Below are positions 45,601-54,925 of a DNA stretch of 64,000 nt, in pieces. The notes beneath the pieces are model-generated. The model saw only the letters and a program-made list of their open reading frames with translations, was not told the DNA's origin and made no database searches. The stretch spans positions 62,001-126,000 of the forward strand of contig NKJD01000001.1 in NCBI GenBank assembly GCA_002256385.1, given 5' to 3'. The stretch's first letter is position 1, and every line of letters begins with the position of its first letter. Source of the DNA: Flavobacterium sp. BFFFF2 (GTDB taxonomy: Bacteria > Bacteroidota > Bacteroidia > Flavobacteriales > Flavobacteriaceae). Made by a program: the position numbers and the translations under genes.

Positions 45601-48599
45601 CCAGCTGGTAATGCAGGCAACACATATTGATTGCAAATAGATACAGGTGACCAAACTGGGGCATGAACCGGATGAATGGTAACGGTAAAATTGTTTTGTG
45701 CTGTACAAACAGGTGTACTGTTTGAAACTGCATAAATCCAGATTGTTTGAGTAGTTGTAAGTGTAGTTCCACTAGCAATGGTGTTTCCAGTTCCGTTGAT
45801 ACCTGAAAAATAAGAGCCGTTGGTCAAATTGGTTAAAGTATAAGCATTACAAACATCAATATCTGAACGAGAATCAATTGCTGGTGATGGCAAAATAGTT
45901 ACATTAAAGAAACTTTCGCTGCTGCAATTTTGTTCTGATACAGAATGAATGTAAATTCTGCGGCTAGTGTTTATAACATCACCTTCAGTCATTTGCGATC
46001 CTGTTCCGCCGGCTGCAGAAAAATAATTACCATCGGTTAATACTGGCAAAGTATATGAATCACATGTGGTTACATCGGTTAAATGATCAACGGCTGTTTG
46101 GTTTATAGTCACATTAAAGTGCGTATTAGTAATACAAGGATAGCTAACACCACCTGATGTAGGTACATAAATATAAACAGTTTGAGATTGAGTCAAAACC
46201 GTACCAGGTGTAATGGCTTGACCACCCCCGTTAGGTGCAGTAAAATAATAACCTACTGACAAAGCTGGCAATGTGTAACTTTGGCAAGCTGTAACATCGG
46301 CTGGTGCTGGGTATCCAATATTTACTGTAAAACTAGCTTCACTGCTGCAATGTAAATTTAATTGATTTACGCTAGTAAAAACAAAAACAGTTTGCGTTTG
46401 CGTAATTGTTGATCCAGCTGCTAAAGACGTTCCTGTTCCATTACTTCCTGTAAAATAGTTTCCTGATGGTAAAGTAGGTAACACATAAGATGAACAGTCA
46501 AACACATTATTGAATGCACCCACACTATTACCATTTACAACATTAATTGTAAAAGTAGTTGTCAAATTACAAACAGGCTCTACCAATGATGTATAACTTG
46601 AATAGATTGTTTCTGTTGCTGTAAAAACAGTTCCTGCCGGATAAACAGTTCCTGTACCGTTTGGACCGCTTGAAAAAATAGCATGAGGTATTGTTGGTAA
46701 AGTGTAAGAACCACAAGCTTTTGTAGAAGTAGGCACTAAGTTTTGCTCAGTGATAATGGTCACCGTAAAACTGGTTTGGGCTTTACATCCTGCAGTTGAC
46801 TGAGAGTAAATATAAATAGTTGAATTACTTGTGATAAGCTCTCCTGGAAAACGTTGGTTTCCAGTACCATTTGCTCCAGTAAAAAACGATCCATGAGTTA
46901 ATACGGGTAACATATATTGAGTACAAGCAACTACATTTTGAATTTGATCAACAACCGGAATCGGATTAACTATAAAATTAATTGGAACAATTACGCCACA
47001 TGAACGTTCCATATAATTGAAAACGCGCGCATATATTGTTCTAGTACTTGTAACAAAATTATTAGAAGTAGGGATGTTATTGGCGTCAGCTTGCGCATCG
47101 GTCAATGAATTGAAAAATAAAACGCCAAAAATGGTGGTTTGCAACCCGTTTAAAACAGTTGGAGCCAAGTTGTATAAATTGAATGAAGCAGTACCTGTAC
47201 CTGCAACAGTTTCACATTTAACTAAATCTGAAATGACCGGAGCGGTTGGGGTTGGTACTGTTAATAATTGAAAAGTCTTTACTGAAACACATTGAGTCAC
47301 TGGATTTTTAACGCGAACATAAATGGTTTGTCCAGGAGTACCAGCAAAAGTCAATGGCAGCATATTTTGGTTTGACAGTGCATCGGCTGCAGAAGCAAAG
47401 TAACTAACCGCAGGAACTGGATTCATACCATATTTAATGATCGACGTATTGTAAGCTAAATAATATGGATACGTGGCAGCGCCGGTATCACAACGGTAAA
47501 TGTTTTTTGCATTTGGTGTCACATATTCAGGATAAAACTCAACAACGATATCATCTTCAATTGGGTTACAAGTACTTACTGTTTTTTTGTAAAAAACACT
47601 GTAATTACCTGGCTGAGTTACAGTTAAACTAGCTGAAGTAGCTCCTGCAATAATTTGTCCATTTCTTTTCCAGAAAAAAGTATAATCAGCCGGATTCAAA
47701 TTGGTTTCAATTACTTGATTGCCTCCAAAACAAACAGCAGTCCCAGCAGCTACAGTTAAATCATCACCAAAAACCTGTTGACCGATATTCAAACTATTTG
47801 ATGAAATGAAAATAGCCGAATCAGAACGAAAATCACCTCTATCAGCAATTACTAATTTAATGTGATAGGTTCTGTTTGGAACCAAACTGCTACTTCCGGC
47901 AGTTAAAATCTTAGTTTGTCCATTAAAATTCATTGCAGAAGTGGCAGAAGCAGAACCGCCATTGAATCGGCCAAAATATTGTGCGTTGGCAGAAGGACAT
48001 GATGAATTGTATAAGAAATCGCGAATGGTAATTACTGAAATAGGCAATGAAGTATTTGGTACAACGGCCAAGTTAGTAGTAATACCAGTAACTGAATCGG
48101 TAAGCAAAAATGCAAAAGCATCTGAATATTGACATTGAAAATTGCCATATTCTTCTGATGCAAAAATAAAATCAAAACTGAAATTGGCTGAAATTGGGGT
48201 AAAATCAAATTCCAACATGGAAGCATTTTTTGAAACCATGGTAATACCTGCTTGTGCTAAAGTGTGCTCTAAATCAGCATCACCTTCCCATGAATTGTCA
48301 CCATCATCTAACATGGATAAGTTTAAGGAAGCAGCATGTTGGGCATTCCCAGTACTTAAAACTACACCACTTTGCATGGGGAAATTTGGATTGGTATTTT
48401 GAAAATAACCAATTCCATTACTTGAATTGTAATGCGTACCCGTTTTTGAAGTGATGTTTGTAGCTTGCACACAAGTAGAATTAATCAGTACTTGATTAAC
48501 CAATTGTGGAATAGTATACGAAGTGGAGCTAACAGAAATGGACTGTGAAAAACAAGTTCCAATTGAAAGCAGTGCTAGAAAGTGTAGAATTCTTTTCAT
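42684..48599 (-). CDS. Giant repeat adhesin-like protein with T9SS type B sorting domain
   Basis: 1971 residues. A signal peptide (end CFSQ) is followed by a choice-of-anchor-L-type domain (about 30-270, with FDFIFASEEYGNFQ). After Ig-like segments, about 15 repeats of 70-75 residues fill about 550-1640. Each repeat reads roughly C.QY.LP.L..G.YFT..GG.G and then TQTVYV...C..E.SF.VTI, with two cysteines likely to pair. Repeats 7-14 alternate between two types, A and B. The last about 90 residues (FFTPNGDGYNDVWNI ... FTLKR) are the gliding-motility-associated type B sorting domain, so it is exported by T9SS. Adhesion or biofilm is the likely role, inferred from architecture. Confidence 0.9.
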   Translation of the reverse strand: MKRILHFLALLSIGTCFSQSISVSSTSYTIPQLVNQVLINSTCVQATNITSKTGTHYNSSNGIGYFQNTNPNFPMQSGVVLSTGNAQHAASLNLSMLDDGDNSWEGDADLEHTLAQAGITMVSKNASMLEFDFTPISANFSFDFIFASEEYGNFQCQYSDAFAFLLTDSVTGITTNLAVVPNTSLPISVITIRDFLYNSSCPSANAQYFGRFNGGSASATSAMNFNGQTKILTAGSSSLVPNRTYHIKLVIADRGDFRSDSAIFISSNSLNIGQQVFGDDLTVAAGTAVCFGGNQVIETNLNPADYTFFWKRNGQIIAGATSASLTVTQPGNYSVFYKKTVSTCNPIEDDIVVEFYPEYVTPNAKNIYRCDTGAATYPYYLAYNTSIIKYGMNPVPAVSYFASAADALSNQNMLPLTFAGTPGQTIYVRVKNPVTQCVSVKTFQLLTVPTPTAPVISDLVKCETVAGTGTASFNLYNLAPTVLNGLQTTIFGVLFFNSLTDAQADANNIPTSNNFVTSTRTIYARVFNYMERSCGVIVPINFIVNPIPVVDQIQNVVACTQYMLPVLTHGSFFTGANGTGNQRFPGELITSNSTIYIYSQSTAGCKAQTSFTVTIITEQNLVPTSTKACGSYTLPTIPHAIFSSGPNGTGTVYPAGTVFTATETIYSSYTSLVEPVCNLTTTFTINVVNGNSVGAFNNVFDCSSYVLPTLPSGNYFTGSNGTGTSLAAGSTITQTQTVFVFTSVNQLNLHCSSEASFTVNIGYPAPADVTACQSYTLPALSVGYYFTAPNGGGQAITPGTVLTQSQTVYIYVPTSGGVSYPCITNTHFNVTINQTAVDHLTDVTTCDSYTLPVLTDGNYFSAAGGTGSQMTEGDVINTSRRIYIHSVSEQNCSSESFFNVTILPSPAIDSRSDIDVCNAYTLTNLTNGSYFSGINGTGNTIASGTTLTTTQTIWIYAVSNSTPVCTAQNNFTVTIHPVHAPVWSPVSICNQYVLPALPAGVAYYTATGGSNGAGVRKMAGDLITQSTVLYLRAETGDRIVCSDESIFNITIIQAPLMPAYTDQVACNQFTLPALTSGNYFTTTGGVGNALTAGTVLTETQTVYVFEQTTTTPSCTQERSFLVTIHQAHAPVMSGVQICNQFELPALPIDVHYFTMSNGGGQELTPGTVITASTALFLQAQSSTLAGCSNESNWGITIIPAPALPSFSNQEACNQFVLPVLNSGNYFTAAGGAGNSLTAGTVLTQTQTVYVFDQTTTTPSCSQERSFQVTINEAHAPVMTAVQVCNQFELPALPTNVHYYTATIGGQELPAGTILNTTTPVTIRAQSPTMQSCSDVSSWNIVIVQAPVLPNFANQAACNQYVLPVLNMGKYFTTAGGTGTNVAAGTIVTENQTIYVFDRTNTTPSCTQERSFTITIHTVQAPSVSPIQVCEQYILPSLPSNTKYYTLSGGGSVKNAGDVISQSTQLYVQAQSTDLPGCFAESVLPISIIQNPVIATIPNQEACGHYVLPNIQVGRFFSESQGAGSLLSSGTVLTQSQTVYVYAQTATTPACKQEKSFQVNIFSLPSVSDITTCGGYVLPTLATGTYFNGPNRTGGIIAVGTEIRVTKKIYVNAVSPSNASCSDEKSFMITVTRPAQIYAVPAPVRTSCDKDGSNDGLTQFDVNSFTSYVLGNQTGSDFQVRYFENATDANQGLHAISALTAANPVYVRMDYTPSLNCFDVQPIALIVHKLPEPKVADGYICVNPTSGNVEKAIITQTDLSATQHAFVWYSETQQVLASTPNFRIEREGTYEVVAKNAQTGCKSVPTSFTISNSSVAKVSYRVDDLIDNLNIITVVAQGKGTYEYSIDGGAYQESATFENVEGGVHIVRVRDINGCGIEIVTPMVVEFPKFFTPNGDGYNDVWNIESLTSKKDANIQIFDRFGKMIMQIKPNGSGWDGQLNGSQLPSDDYWFAVQFTHLGKSYEYKSHFTLKR
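43700..46960. repeat. Coding repeat array (about 15 units of 210-225 bp)
   Basis: In-frame tandem repeats inside the giant T9SS gene. From about 43930 to 45660 the units come as A-B pairs of about 438 bp. The stretches around 44800-44990 and 45230-45420 are still very similar at DNA level, including shared words such as AAGCTTCTTTCTTGTG, indicating recent pairwise duplication. Confidence 0.85.
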
Positions 48600-48618
48600 A
48601 ACTATTTATTTGATGAGT

Positions 48619-48626
48619 CAAATGTA
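48619..48626 (-). promoter_or_regulatory. -7 promoter box of the giant repeat-protein gene
   Basis: TACATTTG on the minus strand, an exact TAnnTTTG match 20 bp before the start codon. The expected -33 region falls inside the 72-nt palindrome at 48633-48704. Confidence 0.6.
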
Positions 48627-48632
48627 CAGAGC

Positions 48633-48704
48633 TTACCGATTATCTGGATACAATTATCGACGAACTGCACGTGCTGTTCATCGAATAATCCAAATTATCG
48701 GTAA
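48633..48704. repeat. 72-nt imperfect palindrome upstream of the giant gene
   Basis: The outer arms TTACCGATTATCTGGAT and ATCCAAATTATCGGTAA pair over 17 bp with two mismatches. The inner arms (TCGACGAACTGCAC / GTGCTGTTCATCGA) pair with two mismatches around a central CACGTG. The rest of the 304-bp gap 48600-48903 is AT-rich and holds the argS promoter at its right end. Confidence 0.8.
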
Positions 48705-48876
48705 ACTGCATGTTTTACATGTTAAATGAAACATACGCGGTAATTCAAAAACAACTCATTTTACAGTAAACAAAACATCAAAAAAAAGATTAACTAACAG
48801 CTAATTAAGGTGAAAACAAGGGGTGAAATTTCAGTCCATATACCCATAATAGTGAACTGCTTCTGTTGAAATCTTG

Positions 48877-48884
48877 TATATTTG
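48877..48884 (+). promoter_or_regulatory. -7 promoter box of argS
   Basis: TATATTTG, an exact TAnnTTTG match 19 bp before the start codon; the -33 TTG is not at the ideal distance. Confidence 0.6.
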
Positions 48885-48903
48885 CACACCTTAAACAAAA
48901 TGC

Positions 48904-50685
48904 ATGTACCTTACTGATCAGCTAGAAAATCTTTTAATTCCTTTTGTGAAGGAAACATTCAAATTAGAACAATGCGAACTGGAATTTCAACAAACACGCA
49001 AAGAGTTTGAAGGTGACATTACATTGGTTCTTTTTAGCTTGGTGAAACAAACGCGAACCAATCCAAAAGAATTGGGAGAAAAAATCGGCAGCTATTTAAC
49101 GGATAACATTGCATGGATTGACCGATTTTCAATGGTTTCAGGATTTCTTAATTTAGTGATTAATGATTCATTTTACAGCCAACTATTTGTAAATGAAATC
49201 AATAAAAATGACCAATTTGGTATGCAAAAGATAGTTCCAAACGCACCTGAAATGCTGGTTGAATTTGCCTCACCTAATACCAATAAGCCACTTCACTTAG
49301 GCCATCTACGTAATATATTATTAGGACACTCGATTGCTCAAATTTTGGAAGCAGCCGGCACACCGGTAAAAAAAGTCCAAATCATCAACGACCGTGGCAT
49401 CCATATTTGCAAATCAATGGTCGCTTGGAAACGATATTACCAAGGAGTTACTCCCGAATCAACTAGACAAAAGGGCGATAAATTGGTAGGCGATTGCTAT
49501 GTGACTTTTGACAAAGTATTTAAAGAAGAAATCCACGAGTTAAAAACCAAAGGTTTAACGGAAGATGAAGCCAAAAAAAGCGCGCCAATATTGATAGAAG
49601 CCCAACAAATGCTTTTAGATTGGGAACAAAACAATCCAGCTGTTCGGGAATTGTGGGAAACCATGAATGCATGGGTATATGAAGGGTTTGCGGTTTCATT
49701 TAAACGTTTAGGCGTAGCGTTCGATAAAAATTATTATGAAAGTGACACCTATTTATTAGGTAAAGATGAAGTGGAGAAAGGCCTGTCGCTCGGCGTTTTT
49801 TTCAAAAAAGACGATGGCTCAGTTTGGATTGATTTGACCGAAGATGGACTAGACGAAAAATTAGTCCTTCGATCTGATGGCACCTCTGTGTATATGACCC
49901 AAGACATGGGTACTGCCATTCAGCGCTTTAAAGACTTTGAACAGGCAGGCGGCATGGTTTATACCGTTGGAAATGAGCAAGATTATCATTTTAAGGTGTT
50001 ATTTTTGATCTTGAAAAAACTTGGCTTTGCATGGGCCGAACATTTGTTTCACCTGTCATACGGCATGGTCGAATTACCTTCGGGCAAAATGAAATCGCGT
50101 GAGGGAACCGTAGTTGATGCAGACGACCTGATGGAAGGTATGCAACAAACCGCGGCTAACATTGCCAAAGAATTGGGCAAATTAGACGGGTATTCAGAAG
50201 AAGAAAAAAACCAATTGTTTGAAAAAATTGGCATGGGTGCCTTAAAATACTACATATTAAAGGTAGATCCAAAAAAGACCATCCTATTTAACCCTGAAGA
50301 ATCGATAGACTTCAATGGAAATACGGGGCCTTTCATCCAATATACCTATGCGCGGATCCAATCATTGTTGCGCAAATCAACCGATGACATTACAATCCAA
50401 ACTATCCCGTCATCGTTAGATTCAAAAGAAAAAGAACTTATTAAAACGTTATTGCAGTTTCCAGAAGTAGTTCAATTTGCTGCCAAACAATACAGCCCAG
50501 CACAAGTGGCTAATTATGTGTATGAATTGGTCAAATCATTTAATTCACTGTATCAAACTGTATCCATTTTAGGCGAAACAGACTTGCAAAAACGGGTATT
50601 TAGAATTCAATTGGCTCAAAGTGTGGGCCAAGTTATTGCACGTTCGTGTCATTTATTGGGCATGGAAGTGCCCGAACGCATGTAA
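48904..50685 (+). CDS. argS: Arginyl-tRNA synthetase
   Basis: 593 residues. The class I signature HIGH appears as PLHLGHLRN, and a KMSKS-like GKMKSREGT follows the usual ArgRS spacing. The N-terminal Add1 domain and the C-terminal anticodon-binding DALR domain (ending GMEVPERM) are present. The conserved EFASPNTNKPLHLGHLRN block is typical. A short in-frame-shifted ATG 4 bp upstream is not the start. The ffh promoter overlaps the end of this gene. Confidence 0.97.
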   Translation: MYLTDQLENLLIPFVKETFKLEQCELEFQQTRKEFEGDITLVLFSLVKQTRTNPKELGEKIGSYLTDNIAWIDRFSMVSGFLNLVINDSFYSQLFVNEINKNDQFGMQKIVPNAPEMLVEFASPNTNKPLHLGHLRNILLGHSIAQILEAAGTPVKKVQIINDRGIHICKSMVAWKRYYQGVTPESTRQKGDKLVGDCYVTFDKVFKEEIHELKTKGLTEDEAKKSAPILIEAQQMLLDWEQNNPAVRELWETMNAWVYEGFAVSFKRLGVAFDKNYYESDTYLLGKDEVEKGLSLGVFFKKDDGSVWIDLTEDGLDEKLVLRSDGTSVYMTQDMGTAIQRFKDFEQAGGMVYTVGNEQDYHFKVLFLILKKLGFAWAEHLFHLSYGMVELPSGKMKSREGTVVDADDLMEGMQQTAANIAKELGKLDGYSEEEKNQLFEKIGMGALKYYILKVDPKKTILFNPEESIDFNGNTGPFIQYTYARIQSLLRKSTDDITIQTIPSSLDSKEKELIKTLLQFPEVVQFAAKQYSPAQVANYVYELVKSFNSLYQTVSILGETDLQKRVFRIQLAQSVGQVIARSCHLLGMEVPERM

Positions 50686-50689
50686 GCCT

Positions 50690-50697
50690 TATATTTG
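50690..50697 (+). promoter_or_regulatory. -7 promoter box of ffh
   Basis: TATATTTG, an exact match 21 bp before the start codon and just after the argS stop; GTG lies 19 nt upstream in place of TTG. Confidence 0.6.
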
Positions 50698-50718
50698 CAC
50701 CTTTAATTATTACATCCT

Positions 50719-52068
50719 ATGTTTAGCAATCTTAGCGACAAACTCGATAAAGCCTTACACGTCCTTAAAGGACATGGCAAAATTACGGAAGTCAACGTAG
50801 CAGAAACCCTCAAAGAGGTACGTCGTGCCCTACTAGATGCCGACGTCAATTTTAAAATTGCCAAAGATTTTACCACAAGGGTAAAAGAAAAGGCCATGGG
50901 TCAAAATGTATTGACCACTTTACAGCCTGGACAGTTGATGGTCAAATTGGTCAAAGACGAATTAACCGACCTCATGGGCGGCGATGCAACGGGCATCAAC
51001 CTATCGGGCAATCCATCCATCATTTTGATGTCGGGTTTGCAAGGTTCTGGTAAAACAACTTTTTCGGGCAAATTGGCCAATTATTTAAAAACCAAAAAAA
51101 ATAAGAAACCTTTATTGGTGGCTTGTGACATTTACCGTCCGGCGGCAATTAACCAGCTGCATGTAGTGGGTGGCCAAATTGGTGTGGAAGTATATTCGGA
51201 ACCCGAAAACCGCAACCCGGTTCAAATTGCCCAAAATGCCGTACAGTATGCGCGCTCCAATGGGTTTAATGTAGTCATAGTCGATACCGCTGGCCGTTTG
51301 GCAGTTGATGAAGAAATGATGAATGAAATTGCGGCTGTTCATCAGGCACTTAAACCGCAAGAAACCCTATTTGTGGTGGATTCCATGACGGGGCAAGATG
51401 CCGTAAATACCGCAAAAGCCTTTCATGATCGATTGGATTTTGATGGCGTCATTTTAACCAAACTTGATGGTGACACCCGTGGTGGTGCCGCCATTACCAT
51501 TAAATCGGTGGTTAATAAACCCATCAAATTTATAGGTACAGGCGAAAAAATGGAGGCCATAGACGTGTTTTATCCGTCGCGTATGGCTGAACGTATATTG
51601 GGAATGGGTGACGTGGTTTCTTTGGTGGAACGCGCCCAAGAACAATATAATGAAGAAGAAGCCCGCAAGCTGCAAAAGAAAATCGCTAAAAACGAATTCG
51701 GATTTGACGATTTCTTGGTTCAAATTCAGCAGATCAAGAAAATGGGGAACATGAAAGACCTCATGGGTATGATTCCTGGTGCTTCCAAAGCACTCAAAGA
51801 AGTTGAAATTGAAGATGATGCCTTTAAACACATTGAAGCCATCATCCATTCGATGACGCCCTTGGAGCGCAAAAAACCTTCGGTACTTGATATGAAACGC
51901 AAAAACCGCATTGCCAAAGGATCAGGCACCAAAGTGGAGCAAATTAATCAGTTGTTGAAACAATTTGAACAAATGAGCAAAATGATGAAGATGATGCAAG
52001 GACCAGGAGGCAAAAATCTCATGCGCATGATGGGAAACATGGGCGGTGGCATGGGCGGCATCAGATAG
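50719..52068 (+). CDS. ffh: Signal recognition particle protein Ffh
   Basis: 449 residues with the SRP54 order. The N domain comes first, then the GTPase domain with GLQGSGKTTFSGKLA (G1), DIYRPAAI, DTAGRLAVDEE (G3), TKLDGDTRGGAA (G4) and TGEKMEAIDVF. The Met-rich M domain, which binds signal peptides and 4.5S RNA, ends in KMMKMMQGPGGKNLMRMMG. It delivers nascent membrane proteins to FtsY and SecYEG. folD follows by 53 bp and may share its transcript. Confidence 0.97.
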   Translation: MFSNLSDKLDKALHVLKGHGKITEVNVAETLKEVRRALLDADVNFKIAKDFTTRVKEKAMGQNVLTTLQPGQLMVKLVKDELTDLMGGDATGINLSGNPSIILMSGLQGSGKTTFSGKLANYLKTKKNKKPLLVACDIYRPAAINQLHVVGGQIGVEVYSEPENRNPVQIAQNAVQYARSNGFNVVIVDTAGRLAVDEEMMNEIAAVHQALKPQETLFVVDSMTGQDAVNTAKAFHDRLDFDGVILTKLDGDTRGGAAITIKSVVNKPIKFIGTGEKMEAIDVFYPSRMAERILGMGDVVSLVERAQEQYNEEEARKLQKKIAKNEFGFDDFLVQIQQIKKMGNMKDLMGMIPGASKALKEVEIEDDAFKHIEAIIHSMTPLERKKPSVLDMKRKNRIAKGSGTKVEQINQLLKQFEQMSKMMKMMQGPGGKNLMRMMGNMGGGMGGIR

Positions 52069-52121
52069 ATCGTTCAATGGAACCCCCTGCCCTGCAGCAA
52101 CCAATATTTTAAAATAGAATC

Positions 52122-53006
52122 ATGGCCACTTTACTCGACGGAAAAAAAATTGCCCAAGAAATTAAACAGGAAATAGCCGATGAGGTCAACCGTTTAAAAT
52201 TGGCCGGGAAAAAAGTACCGCATTTAGCCGCTATTATTGTTGGAAATGATGGTGCCAGTTTAACCTATGTGGCCAGTAAAGTGAAAGCCTGCGAATTGGT
52301 CGGTTTTAAATCGACTTTATTGCGTTTGCCGGGTACGACTTCGGAAACTGAACTACTTTTTAAAATAAAACAACTCAACGAGGACAAGGACATTGACGGA
52401 TTTATTGTTCAATTGCCCCTACCCCCTCAAATTGATACCCAAAAAATCATTTTAGCCATAAATCCAAGCAAAGATGTCGATGGATTTCACCCTGAAAACT
52501 TCGGTAAAATGGCTTTGGACATGTCCACCTTTATTCCTGCAACGCCTTTCGGAATTTTGGAATTAATTGAACGCTATCAAGTGGAAACACAAGGTAAACA
52601 CACGGTCGTCATTGGCCGAAGTCACATTGTCGGACGACCCATGAGTATTTTAATGGGCCGAAAAGGTTTTCCGGGTAATTCTACGGTAACCAACACGCAT
52701 AGTTACACCCAAAACATGGCAGAAATTACCTTGCAAGCCGACATTATTATTACGGCTCTGGGTGTACCGCATTACCTTAAAGCCGATATGATTAAAGAAG
52801 GTGCCGTTGTCATTGATGTGGGCATTACCAGAGTTTTAGATCCTTCGAGCCCCAAAGGCTATAAAATTGTGGGCGATGTTGATTTTGAACCCGTTTCCAA
52901 AAAAGCTTCTTGCATTACGCCAGTACCTGGCGGAGTGGGCCCAATGACCATTGCCATGCTCTTAAAAAATACTTTGTTGGCGAGCCACCAACACCATCCA
53001 TTTTAA
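52122..53006 (+). CDS. folD: FolD: methylenetetrahydrofolate dehydrogenase / cyclohydrolase
   Basis: 294 residues. The catalytic lysine lies in YVASKVKACE; DGFIVQLPLPPQ, GRSHIVGRPMSILM (NADP loop) and TPVPGGVGPMTIAMLLKNT are the two PROSITE-type signatures and flanking blocks. It interconverts 5,10-methylene-THF and 10-formyl-THF in one-carbon metabolism. The stop is only 10 bp before the GH13 gene, which suggests co-transcription with it despite unrelated roles. Confidence 0.97.
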   Translation: MATLLDGKKIAQEIKQEIADEVNRLKLAGKKVPHLAAIIVGNDGASLTYVASKVKACELVGFKSTLLRLPGTTSETELLFKIKQLNEDKDIDGFIVQLPLPPQIDTQKIILAINPSKDVDGFHPENFGKMALDMSTFIPATPFGILELIERYQVETQGKHTVVIGRSHIVGRPMSILMGRKGFPGNSTVTNTHSYTQNMAEITLQADIIITALGVPHYLKADMIKEGAVVIDVGITRVLDPSSPKGYKIVGDVDFEPVSKKASCITPVPGGVGPMTIAMLLKNTLLASHQHHPF

Positions 53007-53016
53007 ATTTATCCTT

Positions 53017-54921
53017 ATGAATCGATGTATCCGTTTAACCTTGCTGTATGTTGGCATTTTGTGTCTGGCACATACTTCTGTGATGGCACAGAAAAAAAAA
53101 TCTGCTGCTAAAAAGCCCACTAATACCCTTGCTATGAAGTCAAAAAATCCGCTAAAACCTGTAGTTTACCAAGTTTTCACTCGCTTGTTTGGCAACAAAA
53201 ACACCAACAACATAGCTTGGGGAACCATTGAACAAAATGGGGTGGGTAAGTTCAATGATTTTACCGACAAAGCATTGGATGAAATACATCAATTGGGTGT
53301 TACACACATTTGGTATACAGGCGTTCCGCATCATGCATTAGTGCGCAATTATACTAAATATGGCATCAGTAATGACGATCCAGATGTGGTGAAAGGACGC
53401 GCTGGTTCGCCATATGCAGTGAAAGATTACTATTCGGTAAACCCTGACTTGGCGGTTAATCCGGCCAAACGCATGGACGAATTTAAAGCCTTGCTCAACC
53501 GAACCCACCAACATGGTATGAAAGCCATTATTGACATTGTTCCCAACCATGTGGCGCGCCATTACGAAGGCAAAAACAACCCAGCAGGTGTGCATGATTT
53601 TGGAGCAGATGACAATACCTCGGTGGAATATGACCGAAACAACAATTTTTACTATATCCCGAATGCCGCTTTTGTGGTGCCAAAAAATGAGCATTACAAA
53701 CCATTAAATGGCGAGCACAACAGTTTGGCCGAAGGAAAATTTACCGAAAACCCAGCCAAATGGACAGGTAATGGCGTGCGCAAAGCACAACCAGACATCA
53801 ATGACTGGTACGAGACGGTTCAAATCAATTACGGCATCAGACCAGATGGCAGCAAAGATTTCCCCTTGTTACCAGAAGGATTTGACCAAAAAGACTATAA
53901 AGATCATTTTGCCTTTTGGCAAGACAAAGACGTGCCAAGTTCTTGGGTCAAGTTTAAGCAAATTGCGCTTTATTGGCTTGACTTTGGCGTGGATGGATTT
54001 AGATATGACATGGCCGAAATGGTTCCTTACGAATTTTGGAGCTACATGAATTCGGCCATAAAAATGAAAAACCCGAATGCATTTTTGTTGGCAGAGGTGT
54101 ACAATCCGAAAGAATACCGCAACTACATCCGCTTGGGTAAAATGGATTACATATATGATAAGGTTGAAACCTATGATTTGCTGAAAGATGTAATTAGAGG
54201 ACGTGCCTTACCTGATGGTTTAAAAGACATTCAAGAACACAACCACGACATTGAGGAGCACATGCTCAAATTCTTAGAGAATCATGACGAACAAAGATTG
54301 GCTTGTTTTGAATTTGCCGCAACGCCCGAAAAAGCGATGCCACTGATGGTGGTTACGGCTACTATAAGTTCAGCGCCCGTCATGATTTACTTCGGCCAAG
54401 AAGTGGGTGAAAAAGCAGATTTAGATGGTGGTTTTGGCAAGCGCTCACGCACAAGCATCTTTGATTATGTGGGTGTCCCAGCTCATCAACGATGGATGAA
54501 TGAAGGGGCATTTGACGGGGGTGCATTGACCGAACCAGAAAAAAAACTCAGGGCTTTTTATGCGCAAATATTGAAAACAGCTTCAACAAGTGAGGCAATT
54601 GCCAAAGGTTCATTTTACGATTTGCAATTTGAAAACCGCCAACACACCAATAATTACGCACCTGGCATTTATGCATTTTCGCGTTACACAGATAAAGAAA
54701 AAATATTGGTTGTAAACAATTTTTCGTGGGTCAGTGCTGCCAATTTTGAACTGCGCATTCCCGCTGATTGCATCAGTAAATGGAAATTGCGCGATGGCGT
54801 TTACCAATTGACAGATCTCTTAAACAATGGTACGACATATAAACTTACCGTCAAATCAGGGGTGGGTACGGTTCCGATCTCATTGAAAGAATCGGAGTCG
54901 GTTGTGTTGCGCCTTCAGTAA
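53017..54921 (+). CDS. Secreted GH13 alpha-amylase family glycoside hydrolase
   Basis: 634 residues. A signal peptide (end SVMAQ) is followed by a Lys-rich linker, then a TIM barrel. The four conserved GH13 regions are visible: AIIDIVPNHV, VDGFRYDMAEM (nucleophile Asp), FLLAEVYNP (acid/base Glu) and FLENHDEQRL. A beta-rich C domain closes the protein. Activity on alpha-glucans such as starch or glycogen is likely. No susC/susD, so it is not a typical utilisation locus. A strong terminator separates it from the six-gene operon downstream. Confidence 0.93.
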   Translation: MNRCIRLTLLYVGILCLAHTSVMAQKKKSAAKKPTNTLAMKSKNPLKPVVYQVFTRLFGNKNTNNIAWGTIEQNGVGKFNDFTDKALDEIHQLGVTHIWYTGVPHHALVRNYTKYGISNDDPDVVKGRAGSPYAVKDYYSVNPDLAVNPAKRMDEFKALLNRTHQHGMKAIIDIVPNHVARHYEGKNNPAGVHDFGADDNTSVEYDRNNNFYYIPNAAFVVPKNEHYKPLNGEHNSLAEGKFTENPAKWTGNGVRKAQPDINDWYETVQINYGIRPDGSKDFPLLPEGFDQKDYKDHFAFWQDKDVPSSWVKFKQIALYWLDFGVDGFRYDMAEMVPYEFWSYMNSAIKMKNPNAFLLAEVYNPKEYRNYIRLGKMDYIYDKVETYDLLKDVIRGRALPDGLKDIQEHNHDIEEHMLKFLENHDEQRLACFEFAATPEKAMPLMVVTATISSAPVMIYFGQEVGEKADLDGGFGKRSRTSIFDYVGVPAHQRWMNEGAFDGGALTEPEKKLRAFYAQILKTASTSEAIAKGSFYDLQFENRQHTNNYAPGIYAFSRYTDKEKILVVNNFSWVSAANFELRIPADCISKWKLRDGVYQLTDLLNNGTTYKLTVKSGVGTVPISLKESESVVLRLQ

Positions 54922-54925
54922 TAAC

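Noticed and set aside
53017..54921. GH13 gene as part of the six-gene operon
   Set aside because: A perfect hairpin terminator at 54926 and a 240-bp gap separate them; spacing instead links GH13 to folD.
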